This document shows positions 51,031 to 57,035 of a DNA stretch of 64,000 nt, piece by piece. How positions within the stretch are numbered: the stretch's first letter is position 1; every line of letters starts with the position of its first letter. The notes under the pieces were generated by a model. The model did not search any database. It worked only from the letters and a program-made list of their open reading frames with translations, and was not told where the DNA came from. Both the position numbers and the translations under genes were made by a program. The stretch is from positions 39,519 through 103,518 of the IMG/VR virus record IMGVR_UViG_3300031857_000057; one strand, 5' to 3'. The DNA is from a virus.

Positions 51031-51119
51031 TATTTTGATAGTATATAAAGTATGCCAGCTAAAAATGATGTAAGTATTACTGCAAAAATACTAAACAAAA
51101 CAAATTCAAACATCTCCAT
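51030..51119 (-). CDS. Single-TM micropeptide
   Basis: 29 residues, almost entirely one hydrophobic helix (FVLFSIFAVILTSFLAGILY). TAATG overlap with the FkbM gene and nested start in the previous gene. Coding is likely from coupling but not proven. Confidence 0.5.
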   Translation of the reverse strand: MEMFEFVLFSIFAVILTSFLAGILYILSK

Positions 51120-51234
51120 CTTCATCTTCCTCTAATCCAAAAGTAAGATCAAGATCGTTCTTAAAGTATTGGTATACTGCGCCAGCAATACCAAGAGCTC
51201 CAACCACTGCTGCTATAGCTTTAAATTTACTCAT
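51106..51234 (-). CDS. Small membrane peptide with acidic tail
   Basis: 42 residues: an N-terminal helix (FKAIAAVVGALGIAGAVYQY) and an acidic end (EEDEDGDV). GAGG lies upstream of the ATG at 51234. Overlaps neighbours on both sides. Confidence 0.55.
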   Translation of the reverse strand: MSKFKAIAAVVGALGIAGAVYQYFKNDLDLTFGLEEDEDGDV

Positions 51235-51352
51235 CATTCACCTCAAATTCTACAAAAGTTGTGCGGGTATCAGTAAGTATACTAGTTATTATTTGTTTCA
51301 TCATATCCCCATCACCAATGGGGTACTCTACGTCAAACTCTTTTTCGTTCAT
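51227..51352 (-). CDS. Small acidic protein, unknown
   Basis: 41 residues from the ATG at 51352 with GGAG 6 nt upstream. An amphipathic helix (MMKQIITSILTDT). Upstream in-frame starts exist but overlap another small gene. Confidence 0.5.
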   Translation of the reverse strand: MNEKEFDVEYPIGDGDMMKQIITSILTDTRTTFVEFEVNDE

Positions 51353-51353
51353 T

Positions 51354-51467
51354 TTATTCTCCATTCGGATAAGGATTTCCAGGCCAACAATAATAGCAGC
51401 CTTGCTTCCATGCCATATAGTTAACTGCTGCAAATATAATTAATAAAATAATAAATAATGGTTTCAT
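51354..51467 (-). CDS. Single-TM micropeptide with Cys pair
   Basis: 37 residues: a TM helix (PLFIILLIIFAAVNYMAW) then 'GCYYCWPGNPYPNGE'. ATGA overlap with the upstream gene supports coding. Confidence 0.55.
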   Translation of the reverse strand: MKPLFIILLIIFAAVNYMAWKQGCYYCWPGNPYPNGE

Positions 51468-51664
51468 AACTTCTTCTTTGGTTTTGGCATTCTTGCTTTA
51501 ATCATATCAATAAACATATCATAAAATTCTTCAGCATAATCATTATGCTTCATATATTCAAGAAAATAAATTAATTGTTCTCTTTCATGTGCAACAGCTT
51601 TTTGACAGCCGCTACATGGGCAAGCCCACTTACCACGCTTAGGAGTTTGATTTGGATCAGCCAC
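51464..51664 (-). CDS. Small zinc-binding protein, GTG start
   Basis: 66 residues: C-x-C-x2-C with a following His (ACPCSGCQKAVAHE) suggests zinc binding; the C-terminus is basic (ARMPKPKKKL). GTG start exactly 6 nt after TATACT. First gene of the operon to 50437. Confidence 0.7.
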   Translation of the reverse strand: MADPNQTPKRGKWACPCSGCQKAVAHEREQLIYFLEYMKHNDYAEEFYDMFIDMIKARMPKPKKKL

Positions 51665-51670
51665 GTAAAC

Positions 51671-51699
51671 AGTATATCAAACAATGCCCAGATCGTCAA
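51671..51699 (-). promoter_or_regulatory. Leaderless promoter TTGACG-17-TATACT
   Basis: Reverse strand TTGACG 51699-51694, spacer 17, TGA-TATACT 51676-51671, 6 nt to the GTG at 51664. Confidence 0.82.
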
Positions 51700-51760
51700 A
51701 GTTATCTATATGATCATCAATATCTCTACGCACAGGATAGATATCCTCAACTATTGACAT
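51677..51760 (-). CDS. Acidic micropeptide, 27 residues
   Basis: Sequence starts MSIVEDIYPVRRDI and is acidic. The ATG is exactly 6 nt after TATAAT (51772-51767). Its end overlaps the -35/-10 region of the next gene, so reading through it may influence that promoter. Confidence 0.5.
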   Translation of the reverse strand: MSIVEDIYPVRRDIDDHIDNFDDLGIV

Positions 51761-51766
51761 AACACC

Positions 51767-51772
51767 ATTATA
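51767..51772 (-). promoter_or_regulatory. Leaderless -10 TATAAT
   Basis: 6 nt to the ATG at 51760; lies at the end of the three-hairpin RNA. Confidence 0.55.
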
Positions 51773-51777
51773 CAATA

Positions 51778-51870
51778 AGAAGGACCGCCAAGACAGAAAG
51801 GGATCTCGGCGGTCCAAGCGCTCCCCAGAAAGGGTAAGGAGCGTAAAGAGGGGATTTTCATCAACCCTCT
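51778..51870 (-). ncRNA. Candidate three-hairpin small RNA with anti-Shine-Dalgarno loops
   Basis: A consensus promoter lies just upstream, and the predicted start (about 51870) is the first base of hairpin 1. Hairpins on the reverse strand: AGAGGG/CCCTCT (51870-51865 with 51852-51847), CGCTCC/GGAGCG (51843-51838 with 51824-51819), GGACCGCC/GGCGGTCC (51815-51808 with 51789-51782). Loops 2 and 3 both contain CCCTTTCTG. The last stem is followed by TTCTTATT, a weak terminator. No plausible coding frame. Role inferred. Confidence 0.65.
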
Positions 51871-51876
51871 ATGTAT

Positions 51877-51906
51877 ATTATAGCAAAGTTATTTGGGCTT
51901 TGTCAA
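51877..51906 (-). promoter_or_regulatory. Consensus promoter TTGACA-18-TATAAT of the small RNA
   Basis: Reverse strand TTGACA 51906-51901, 18-nt spacer, TGC-TATAAT with TATAAT at 51882-51877. Both hexamers are perfect, the strongest promoter seen in the window. Confidence 0.85.
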
Positions 51907-51963
51907 GCTTTAAAGCTCGGCGCTAATAGGAAATAATAAACCACCCTACGCAACTCCGTTGCG

Positions 51964-52068
51964 CTATAGGTTAATATTTTTATAATGCTGCATACACAAA
52001 TACCACTTAACTCCCCTGTTATCTATCTTGGAAGTATATGATATTTGATTACAAAAAGAACAAGTCAT
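51964..52068 (-). CDS. Zinc-binding micropeptide
   Basis: 34 residues: C-x2-C (CSFC) and C-x2-H (CMQH) make one likely zinc site. TAATG overlap with the upstream gene. A GTTGCG/CGCAAC hairpin covers its end (51949-51963). Confidence 0.55.
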   Translation of the reverse strand: MTCSFCNQISYTSKIDNRGVKWYLCMQHYKNINL

Positions 52069-52187
52069 TAGCTCACAAAGCTAACTGAGAAATGTTTTTT
52101 GCAAACATCAGCAATAACAAAATTTTCTCTATCAATTACAACATCATGATAAAGAGCGTCTTGATCACAGTAAAAGCATTTTTCCAT
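52068..52187 (-). CDS. Zinc-binding micropeptide
   Basis: 39 residues: C-x2-C (CFYC) and C-x3-H (CKKH) form a zinc knuckle similar to the following 34-residue peptide, suggesting a tandem pair. ATG exactly 6 nt after TGC-TATCAT. Confidence 0.6.
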   Translation of the reverse strand: MEKCFYCDQDALYHDVVIDRENFVIADVCKKHFSVSFVS

Positions 52188-52193
52188 ATCTAT

Positions 52194-52202
52194 ATGATAG
52201 CA
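52194..52202 (-). promoter_or_regulatory. Leaderless -10 TGC-TATCAT
   Basis: 6 nt to the ATG at 52187. Confidence 0.5.
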
Positions 52203-52204
52203 TA

Positions 52205-52780
52205 TTAGATATTCCAGTTATTGGTCTGATTCTTATTCTCAAACAAATAATCTAGATTTGTGGGGGTAATGCCAAGATATTCAATAAGCCTGCTTGCATC
52301 CTGCTGCTCATAAAGCTCTTCAAATGTAATCTGAAAAATATCAAGGTTACGAATGTATGCCTTTTGAGTTGCTGCATGTGTCTTGTAAGATGAGAGAAGA
52401 TCGGCATTTTGATTAATGACCATGTTATCTACTTCGGCTGTATCTGCAGATCCTCTGTAATCATTTGCAAGATGTGCAACTAGTCTGCTATAAGCGCAAG
52501 CGTCATCATCTTCTCTTGTTAATCCTATTACTTTGTCAAACTTTGACATAAGCCAATCTACAGATTCAATTGCATTGACCTGAAGAAACATATTATCAAC
52601 AAACTTAAGGATAAGACCTCTATCTGAGTTAACCCATTCTAACTGTGCTGCCAACTGCTCTTCTGTGTTAGCATGTGGGTTAAAGGGTTCCAACATAACT
52701 TCTTCGCCTGTTTCAGATTTGAGCCAAGCAGAAAGACTTGTTGAACCTGAACGGCTTTGCGCCAAAACTAATATTCTCAT
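52205..52780 (-). CDS. Sulfotransferase-like P-loop protein
   Basis: 191 residues from the ATG at 52780. 'MRILVLAQSRSGSTSLSAWL' is the PAPS-binding loop pattern of sulfotransferases, and the fold continues with 'GLILKFVDNMF', 'KVIGLTREDD' (like the 3'-phosphate-binding R) and 'ITFEELYEQ'. Could sulfate a glycan or lipid. ATGA overlap with the upstream zinc protein. Confidence 0.65.
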   Translation of the reverse strand: MRILVLAQSRSGSTSLSAWLKSETGEEVMLEPFNPHANTEEQLAAQLEWVNSDRGLILKFVDNMFLQVNAIESVDWLMSKFDKVIGLTREDDDACAYSRLVAHLANDYRGSADTAEVDNMVINQNADLLSSYKTHAATQKAYIRNLDIFQITFEELYEQQDASRLIEYLGITPTNLDYLFENKNQTNNWNI

Positions 52781-52968
52781 AAAACCGCCTCTGGATGATC
52801 TAGTGGTGTTGGCGCAGTAAGAAGGCACTGGCAATCAGCACATTGAGCATCGTCTAATAGATATGATATTAATTCATAGCTGTTGGGATCAAACTGAGCG
52901 GTAATGCGGATAAGCGATGAGCCACAGCATGGACACGCAGCAGTTGGGATTCCTCTAGAATTAAACAT
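52777..52968 (-). CDS. Small zinc-ribbon protein
   Basis: 63 residues from the ATG at 52968. Two C-x2-C pairs (CPCC and CADC) are about 35 apart, a zinc ribbon. The ATG is 6 nt after a TTGCAG-17-TATAAT promoter, which rejects the longer reading from 53055. Confidence 0.68.
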   Translation of the reverse strand: MFNSRGIPTAACPCCGSSLIRITAQFDPNSYELISYLLDDAQCADCQCLLTAPTPLDHPEAVL

Positions 52969-52974
52969 ATCCCT

Positions 52975-53003
52975 ATTATATAACAATTTGCTACATCCTG
53001 CAA
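52975..53003 (-). promoter_or_regulatory. Leaderless promoter TTGCAG-17-TATAAT
   Basis: Reverse strand TTGCAG 53003-52998, TATAAT 52980-52975, then 6 nt to the ATG at 52968. Confidence 0.75.
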
Positions 53004-53008
53004 ACCTA

Positions 53009-53017
53009 TGATAGACT
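53009..53017 (+). promoter_or_regulatory. Leaderless -10 TGA-TAGACT
   Basis: 6 nt to the ATG at 53024. Divergent with the preceding promoter. Confidence 0.6.
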
Positions 53018-53023
53018 ATCGTA

Positions 53024-53212
53024 ATGTTTATTAGCAATTGCCCAAAGTGTCGCACAAAGCTCGTACCTATTTTGTATGGTAAGTTAGATTATATTCATCT
53101 TGATCTACACGAGCAAGGTCGTGCATTTTTGGGGGGTATGAATAAGAAACCTTATAACTCCTATTGTCCCCTATGTGAAGAATCCTATAAGGAAGAAACT
53201 AATCTACCCTAA
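53024..53212 (+). CDS. Small zinc-ribbon protein
   Basis: 62 residues: C-x2-C (CPKC) and C-x2-C (CPLC) with a beta hairpin between, a rubredoxin-like zinc ribbon. The only forward gene in this part of the genome. Its end overlaps a convergent gene by 14 nt. Confidence 0.65.
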   Translation: MFISNCPKCRTKLVPILYGKLDYIHLDLHEQGRAFLGGMNKKPYNSYCPLCEESYKEETNLP

Positions 53213-53360
53213 TATGGTCTTGGCAAACAGGATAAATCTTATATCCATCTGATTCTACGGTTATTGATGGTTTTGAACATACTTGACATTTTTCAAACAA
53301 CTGTTTATTATCTTTACGAATTTTTGCGAGGTATTCGTAATAAGCTACATTCTCTTCCAT
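53199..53360 (-). CDS. Small protein with zinc site
   Basis: 53 residues: N-terminal helix and C-x2-C (CQVC) plus C-x2-H (CQDH) near the end. Overlaps the upstream gene by 16 nt. Confidence 0.55.
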   Translation of the reverse strand: MEENVAYYEYLAKIRKDNKQLFEKCQVCSKPSITVESDGYKIYPVCQDHIRVD

Positions 53361-53557
53361 TGCCCTATACGTCCTAGATTCACACGTTGTAATAACATAC
53401 TAGCAAAAGATGGATGTTTTTCCTTATTGCCCAAGAAAACCTTGCCATTTTCTAGGTCTGTTATTTCCCATTTCTCTGGTACTTTTGTCCATATGATAAG
53501 GGCTATGGGCTCGTCTAATTCTTCAACTTCCCTGCCATCTTTGAGTTTTCTCTTCAT
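53345..53557 (-). CDS. Small protein, unknown
   Basis: 70 residues from the ATG at 53557; TATAAT at 53570-53565 lies 7 nt upstream, so nearly leaderless (the ATG at 53566 overlaps the -10). 'PIALIIWTKVPEKWEI' resembles a beta strand pair. Unknown family. Confidence 0.58.
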   Translation of the reverse strand: MKRKLKDGREVEELDEPIALIIWTKVPEKWEITDLENGKVFLGNKEKHPSFASMLLQRVNLGRIGQWKRM

Positions 53558-53584
53558 CAAAACCATTATACAGCATTGTAAATG

Positions 53585-53870
53585 ATGGAGTTTTCCACAA
53601 GTTATGCACAGGTTTATCCACAGATAAATGTTACTGATATTTTTATGATGTATTATTTGTGGAGGAAAGTGGAGAGAAGTGGAGAATGAAGCATCTTAGA
53701 CAGGCGGCTTCGTAATGTCCAAACCTTATACCACAAACATCCTATATTGTCAAACCTTTATATCCCCAAATATGCCATATAAAACCATATAAAAATGTTT
53801 GAAAACATATGAGAAATATAACAAAATGTTATAAAACAATATAGAAATGTTTGAAAATGTTTGAAAACTT
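53585..53870. other. Candidate origin of replication with DnaA boxes and iterons
   Basis: A 350-nt stretch without a gene. Three DnaA-box 9-mers, TTTTCCACA (53591), TTATGCACA (53602) and the consensus TTATCCACA (53614), are spaced 11-12 bp. Three 10-bp repeats beginning TGGAG follow (53661, 53671, 53681). Then comes an AT-rich region with ATGTTTGAAAA-type repeats near 53800-53870, suited to unwinding. Confidence 0.6.
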
Positions 53871-53905
53871 TCAGGGATTTTTTAGAGGTCGTTCGTAATG
53901 TCTTT
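53869..53905. repeat. Direct repeat copy A (GGGATTTTTTA...TCGTTCGTAAT)
   Basis: Resembles the segment at 54386-54422 over about 40 bp, both preceded by GTTTGA(T)AAA. The copies flank the genes 53910-54337. Confidence 0.6.
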
Positions 53906-53909
53906 TATA

Positions 53910-54065
53910 CTAGAAGGGCCAGAGGATCTTCTTAATCCCCCGCCAAATTCGGCCAAATAATCTTTCTGCCTTTTGTTCAAACCTATATTCCTTGCTTTGT
54001 TTATACTCGTGTGATTGGAAGTATGGATTGTTTTGAGATTGGAAGAAATAGTTTCTAGGTGACAT
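53910..54065 (-). CDS. Small basic protein
   Basis: 51 residues, aromatic/Gln-rich N-terminus (RNYFFQSQNNPYFQ) and basic amphipathic end (RIWRGIKKILWPF). TAATG overlap with the upstream gene. Possibly membrane- or DNA-associated. Lies beside the origin region. Confidence 0.6.
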   Translation of the reverse strand: MSPRNYFFQSQNNPYFQSHEYKQSKEYRFEQKAERLFGRIWRGIKKILWPF

Positions 54066-54337
54066 TATTTTTCCCCCGCTTTTTCGGCGGTAGCTAACAT
54101 ATGATCAAGATTATTAAACCCTGTATCCTCTATACCCAATGTAGCCAATAGCATAGCAAAGGTTTCTTGGACATATATGAGAGCTATTTCTGTTGGTTGA
54201 CATAATCCCTCTGCCGTCAAAAATGCGAGGGGTAGTCCAATATCATTAAACTCTATAAATTCCCTAGTATTAGAATCATCCTTATAATTAAGATAGAAGC
54301 TAGCTAGGATATCAAATTGTTTGTCAATATCGGTCAT
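54065..54337 (-). CDS. Helical protein, unknown
   Basis: 90 residues from the ATG at 54337; a TGA-TATACT element ends 7 nt upstream. 'IALIYVQETFAMLLATLGIE' is a conserved-looking helix. Unknown family. Confidence 0.62.
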   Translation of the reverse strand: MTDIDKQFDILASFYLNYKDDSNTREFIEFNDIGLPLAFLTAEGLCQPTEIALIYVQETFAMLLATLGIEDTGFNNLDHMLATAEKAGEK

Positions 54338-54344
54338 ACATAAA

Positions 54345-54353
54345 AGTATATCA
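54345..54353 (-). promoter_or_regulatory. Near-leaderless promoter TGA-TATACT
   Basis: TATACT 54350-54345, 7 nt to the ATG at 54337. Confidence 0.6.
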
Positions 54354-54385
54354 CTGTTTGACAAATATTAAAAAGTTTGATAAAC

Positions 54386-54422
54386 TTCTGGGATTTTTTT
54401 ATGATCGTTCGTAATAACATTT
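54386..54422. repeat. Direct repeat copy B
   Basis: Partner of 53869-53905; GGGATTTTTTTA-TGA-TCGTTCGTAAT. Confidence 0.6.
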
Positions 54423-54437
54423 TGGGAAATTTTTCTT

Positions 54438-54515
54438 AATGTCGTAAATGTCCGATTTGTATGGTTTGACCTCGGGGGCTTTCACGGCACCCCTGCGGGG
54501 GCACCGTGATTTATA
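54438..54515. repeat. GC-rich upstream island 1 with strong hairpin
   Basis: Contains CGTAAATGTCCGATTT and CTCGGGGG. In the reverse-strand RNA, CACGGTGCCCC pairs with GGGGTGCCGTG (two G-U pairs) directly after the gene at 54517. Confidence 0.6.
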
Positions 54516-54516
54516 A

Positions 54517-54750
54517 CTAGAACAAACGCTCTTGCTGATAATACTTATTGCGTTCGTTATACTCAGCAACTTCTTTGTTGTATTGGCTAGCCTCCAAAAC
54601 TTCTACTGCTCTCACATAAATAGTATGCGGTAATGCGTGAGCAATATATTTTCCTACCTGCTCTAAATCTAAATGAAAGTCAGATAGTAGTTTGCCAATA
54701 CTTTTTGCTACCCTCTCTTCTTGGCTTGTTGGTAGTCGTAGTCGTCTCAT
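54517..54750 (-). CDS. Small helical protein, unknown
   Basis: 77 residues from the ATG at 54750 with GGAGGG upstream. Basic N-terminus (MRRLRLPTSQEERVAK) and a long helix rich in Tyr/Glu at the end. Unknown. Confidence 0.6.
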   Translation of the reverse strand: MRRLRLPTSQEERVAKSIGKLLSDFHLDLEQVGKYIAHALPHTIYVRAVEVLEASQYNKEVAEYNERNKYYQQERLF

Positions 54751-54834
54751 AGCCCTCCAGTCTATCAAATAAGTGAGGGGAGCGCAAGCGAAAGGATGAC
54801 CTGCGCTCTACCCTCGTGCCTAGGGTCACCACTC

Positions 54835-55203
54835 CTAGGCTTTCGTTAGAAACCTTTCCTTTGCTAGATGATATGTAATAAACTCATCTATTGAATGCGT
54901 TCCAGTATCATCTTCAACAGTCTTATTTACTAAATCAATGATAACTGGGTGGTCCATGAAACCTAAATCATTAGGATTGCATGCATAGATTCCATATCCC
55001 GTCGCTGACATTAGTTCATCTTGAAGAAAGTAACTGATTGCCATACGTGTCCCATATGCTACATCTGGCATATCAATACGTGGCTTAGCATGTTGCAATG
55101 CCCCAGCCAAATCAACATACATGGAGTCTTCGCCCCAATGACTATAAAGCGCTACAGCCTGCTCCTCTGACTGTTTGAATACAAATGTACAACGTGCTCC
55201 CAT
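54835..55203 (-). CDS. Conserved phage protein, unknown
   Basis: 122 residues, alpha/beta ('CTFVFKQSEEQAVALYSHWG', 'GIYACNPNDLGFMDHPVIIDL'). Similar proteins occur in actinophage early regions, function unknown. Preceded by AGAGAGGAAG. Confidence 0.68.
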   Translation of the reverse strand: MGARCTFVFKQSEEQAVALYSHWGEDSMYVDLAGALQHAKPRIDMPDVAYGTRMAISYFLQDELMSATGYGIYACNPNDLGFMDHPVIIDLVNKTVEDDTGTHSIDEFITYHLAKERFLTKA

Positions 55204-55205
55204 GG

Positions 55206-55274
55206 TTATTCTTCCTCTCTGTTAGTTTGTTTCATGTTATCAAAATCCAGCGGTAGTGTCAACTGCTCCCACAT
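55206..55274 (-). CDS. Possible micropeptide, 22 residues
   Basis: MWEQLTLPLDF...NREEE; TAATG overlap with the upstream peptide. It contains the promoter of the next gene (55257-55234), so it may not be coding. Confidence 0.3.
   Translation of the reverse strand: MWEQLTLPLDFDNMKQTNREEE
55234..55262 (-). promoter_or_regulatory. Promoter TTGACA-17-TAACAT
   Basis: Reverse strand TTGACA 55262-55257, TGA-TAACAT 55239-55234. Confidence 0.65.
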
Positions 55275-55342
55275 TATTCTTCCCCCTCAATCCCGCATTT
55301 GGGACAGTATGAATCATATACATGATCACAATAGTCATCCAT
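55274..55342 (-). CDS. Possible zinc micropeptide, 22 residues
   Basis: C-D-H near the N-terminus and C-P-K-C; starts 2 nt after the upstream gene. Size makes the call uncertain. Confidence 0.35.
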   Translation of the reverse strand: MDDYCDHVYDSYCPKCGIEGEE

Positions 55343-55343
55343 T

Positions 55344-55640
55344 CTATGCCCTTTCCCCTGGAGTTCTAAAAGCCTTGGGAGATTCTTCACCTATAGCAAA
55401 AGAGAGCCCATATGCAAGCGTATAGAGGGCCTGGATAGCGTCACACTGTCCTTCCCAATACCTTCGCTCCATGGAGTCCATTGCTTCTCCAGAACGCTCC
55501 TCTTCTTCCTGTGCTAGGATTAGTTCTTCCTCCGCCTCCACAAGCATGCGGTTCATCTCACCATGGAGAATATGCAAACCAGACAAACCTGCGTCCACAG
55601 CCTTTTGAACATGGTCATCTAACTCTGTTGCGATAATCAT
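55344..55640 (-). CDS. Helical, acidic protein
   Basis: 98 residues, helical with a very acidic coiled segment (MLVEAEEELILAQEEEERSG). Overlaps the upstream gene by 4 nt (ATGA). Unknown. Confidence 0.65.
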   Translation of the reverse strand: MIIATELDDHVQKAVDAGLSGLHILHGEMNRMLVEAEEELILAQEEEERSGEAMDSMERRYWEGQCDAIQALYTLAYGLSFAIGEESPKAFRTPGERA

Positions 55641-55813
55641 GATTCCCTTCCATTGTATTTGATATCACTATATACTGCTAGCAAATGTGCAGCGGTAGAC
55701 CAAGCAGCCTCCAGTTGCCTATAAGGAACAATATCCTCAGACTCTAACTTCTGCATGTCTTGTTCCAAACTAAGCATATGTAGTTTGACATATTCCATGT
55801 ATTGGTCAGACAT
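55637..55813 (-). CDS. Small helical protein
   Basis: 58 residues, all-helical, in an overlapping chain with both neighbours. Unknown. Confidence 0.62.
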   Translation of the reverse strand: MSDQYMEYVKLHMLSLEQDMQKLESEDIVPYRQLEAAWSTAAHLLAVYSDIKYNGRES

Positions 55814-55949
55814 TATAATCCTCTAATGGGATTACTTCATCGTTGATGAGTTGTGAGCCTGTTGATACAACAATCTCGCCGTCAATCTCGCCAAAGATAG
55901 CATTAGGGAATATAGGTAGCACCTGCGCTACCATTTCATCAAAGGTCAT
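55806..55949 (-). CDS. Small acidic protein
   Basis: 47 residues ('MTFDEMVAQVLPIFPNAIFG', 'EIDGEIVVSTG'). Alternating strands suggest a small beta fold; 8-nt overlap downstream. Unknown. Confidence 0.6.
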   Translation of the reverse strand: MTFDEMVAQVLPIFPNAIFGEIDGEIVVSTGSQLINDEVIPLEDYNV

Positions 55950-56085
55950 CTTCATCCTCCTGTGGCTCTGTTGTTAGTTCTCCGTCATTGGTTTCATACC
56001 ACCCTGTGTAGAAGATTATCTGTCCGTCATTATCATACTCATAGTCATACTTAGCCATGAGTTTCTTTAGTTCTGCTTTGGTCAC
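55939..56085 (-). CDS. Small acidic protein, GTG start
   Basis: 48 residues. GTGA overlap with the upstream gene decides the start at 56085. 'GQIIFYTGWYETNDGEL' looks like the same beta hairpin as the next small protein. Unknown. Confidence 0.58.
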   Translation of the reverse strand: MTKAELKKLMAKYDYEYDNDGQIIFYTGWYETNDGELTTEPQEDEDDL

Positions 56086-56813
56086 TTTAGTTTCTCCAAT
56101 CTATAGTCAGGTACAAACTCAGGAGTCAAGAATACCTTATGAGTGTCGCATTCCGCAACTGCCTCTAGGTCTACCTCACCCATATAGTGGCATTTATTGC
56201 AAATATTCTCGCCACAGTCATCACAATACTCTAAACAATCATACTCATCACAGTCTCTACAGCGTGATTCATAAGACATATCAGATGTGACTTCACCTGC
56301 CACAAACTCTATCTCCCCACCAAACCCCTGCTCTTCTTCCCAAGTTAGAGTTAGTACAGCAGTTGGATACTGATTAGATAGATGTAACATAGCCTGTACA
56401 GGCGGAGCCCAAGCGGTATCAAATCTATACCCCACCCAGTTATCCACACCGTCTGCTTTGAAGTCAGTCATACAGGTATCACTATCGCCACCTTCATCTG
56501 GCACAGCAACATCCCACTTAGTACCCCATTCACGGTTATTGAAGGAATACCAATCATTACCTGAATAAGGGGTGGGGGAAGAATAATCAGTCTGCTTCTC
56601 ATAAGCCTCTATATCAGTAGGAGCCTTGATATTCCAGAATGAAAATATAGGATTATTATATTTTACAGTCTTAGGTTCAAACTGTTGTGTTTGTACATTC
56701 CAGTTATGCTGGTATGTCCTCTCAAATGGACGATTGAGTTGGTCCTTGATGAGATGAACAGTTTCAGGGTTTGAATCCTGAATCATTAGATTATTGAATA
56801 CCCAGTTTGGCAT
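56082..56813 (-). CDS. DUF1281 (Api92-like) protein with C-terminal zinc ribbon
   Basis: 243 residues. 'MPNWVFNNLMIQ', 'FSFWNIKAPTD', 'WGTKWDVAVPDE' and 'YRFDTAWAPPVQAM' match DUF1281, a ferredoxin-like phage/plasmid family. The C-terminal ~50 residues add a cysteine ribbon (CRDCDEYDC, CDDCGENICNKCH). Role unknown; often in early or accessory regions. Confidence 0.8.
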   Translation of the reverse strand: MPNWVFNNLMIQDSNPETVHLIKDQLNRPFERTYQHNWNVQTQQFEPKTVKYNNPIFSFWNIKAPTDIEAYEKQTDYSSPTPYSGNDWYSFNNREWGTKWDVAVPDEGGDSDTCMTDFKADGVDNWVGYRFDTAWAPPVQAMLHLSNQYPTAVLTLTWEEEQGFGGEIEFVAGEVTSDMSYESRCRDCDEYDCLEYCDDCGENICNKCHYMGEVDLEAVAECDTHKVFLTPEFVPDYRLEKLK

Positions 56814-56953
56814 TAGTTATCTTCTCCAATAATGTTCCAGACAACATCTACATTGTCTGCCATATAAGGCAGGGTATTGTCTAAGAGACTAGACACAGAG
56901 GCATTTACATCCTCGTCATCAGTAGAGTAGCAAATAGTGACTATTACATCCAT
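56813..56953 (-). CDS. Small acidic protein
   Basis: 46 residues; TAATG overlap with DUF1281. AGAAAGG upstream and promoter TTGCCA-17-GATACT. Confidence 0.6.
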   Translation of the reverse strand: MDVIVTICYSTDDEDVNASVSSLLDNTLPYMADNVDVVWNIIGEDN

Positions 56954-56980
56954 GTTATATCCTTTCTGTTTGATATTCCA

Positions 56981-57009
56981 AGTATCGCATATTTGGTGGT
57001 ATTTGGCAA
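56981..57009 (-). promoter_or_regulatory. Promoter TTGCCA-17-GATACT
   Basis: Reverse strand TTGCCA 57009-57004, TGC-GATACT (56986-56981), leader with AGAAAGG. Confidence 0.68.
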
Positions 57010-57035
57010 GGTATAGGAGTGTGACTTACCCCACA

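Noticed and set aside
51033-51045. TATACT-like -10 just upstream of the FkbM gene
   Set aside because: Spacing is 9 nt, there is no -35, and the gene is already coupled to the upstream micropeptide by TAATG.
52969-53055. Longer N-terminus for the zinc protein ending at 52777
   Set aside because: It would run through the two divergent promoters; the ATG at 52968 lies 6 nt after a TTGCAG-17-TATAAT promoter.
54781-54840. Hairpins AGCGCA/TGCGCT and GCCTAGG/CCTAGGC as terminators
   Set aside because: No T-run on either strand and the second lies within the end of the coding region; they may be structured but no function is claimed.
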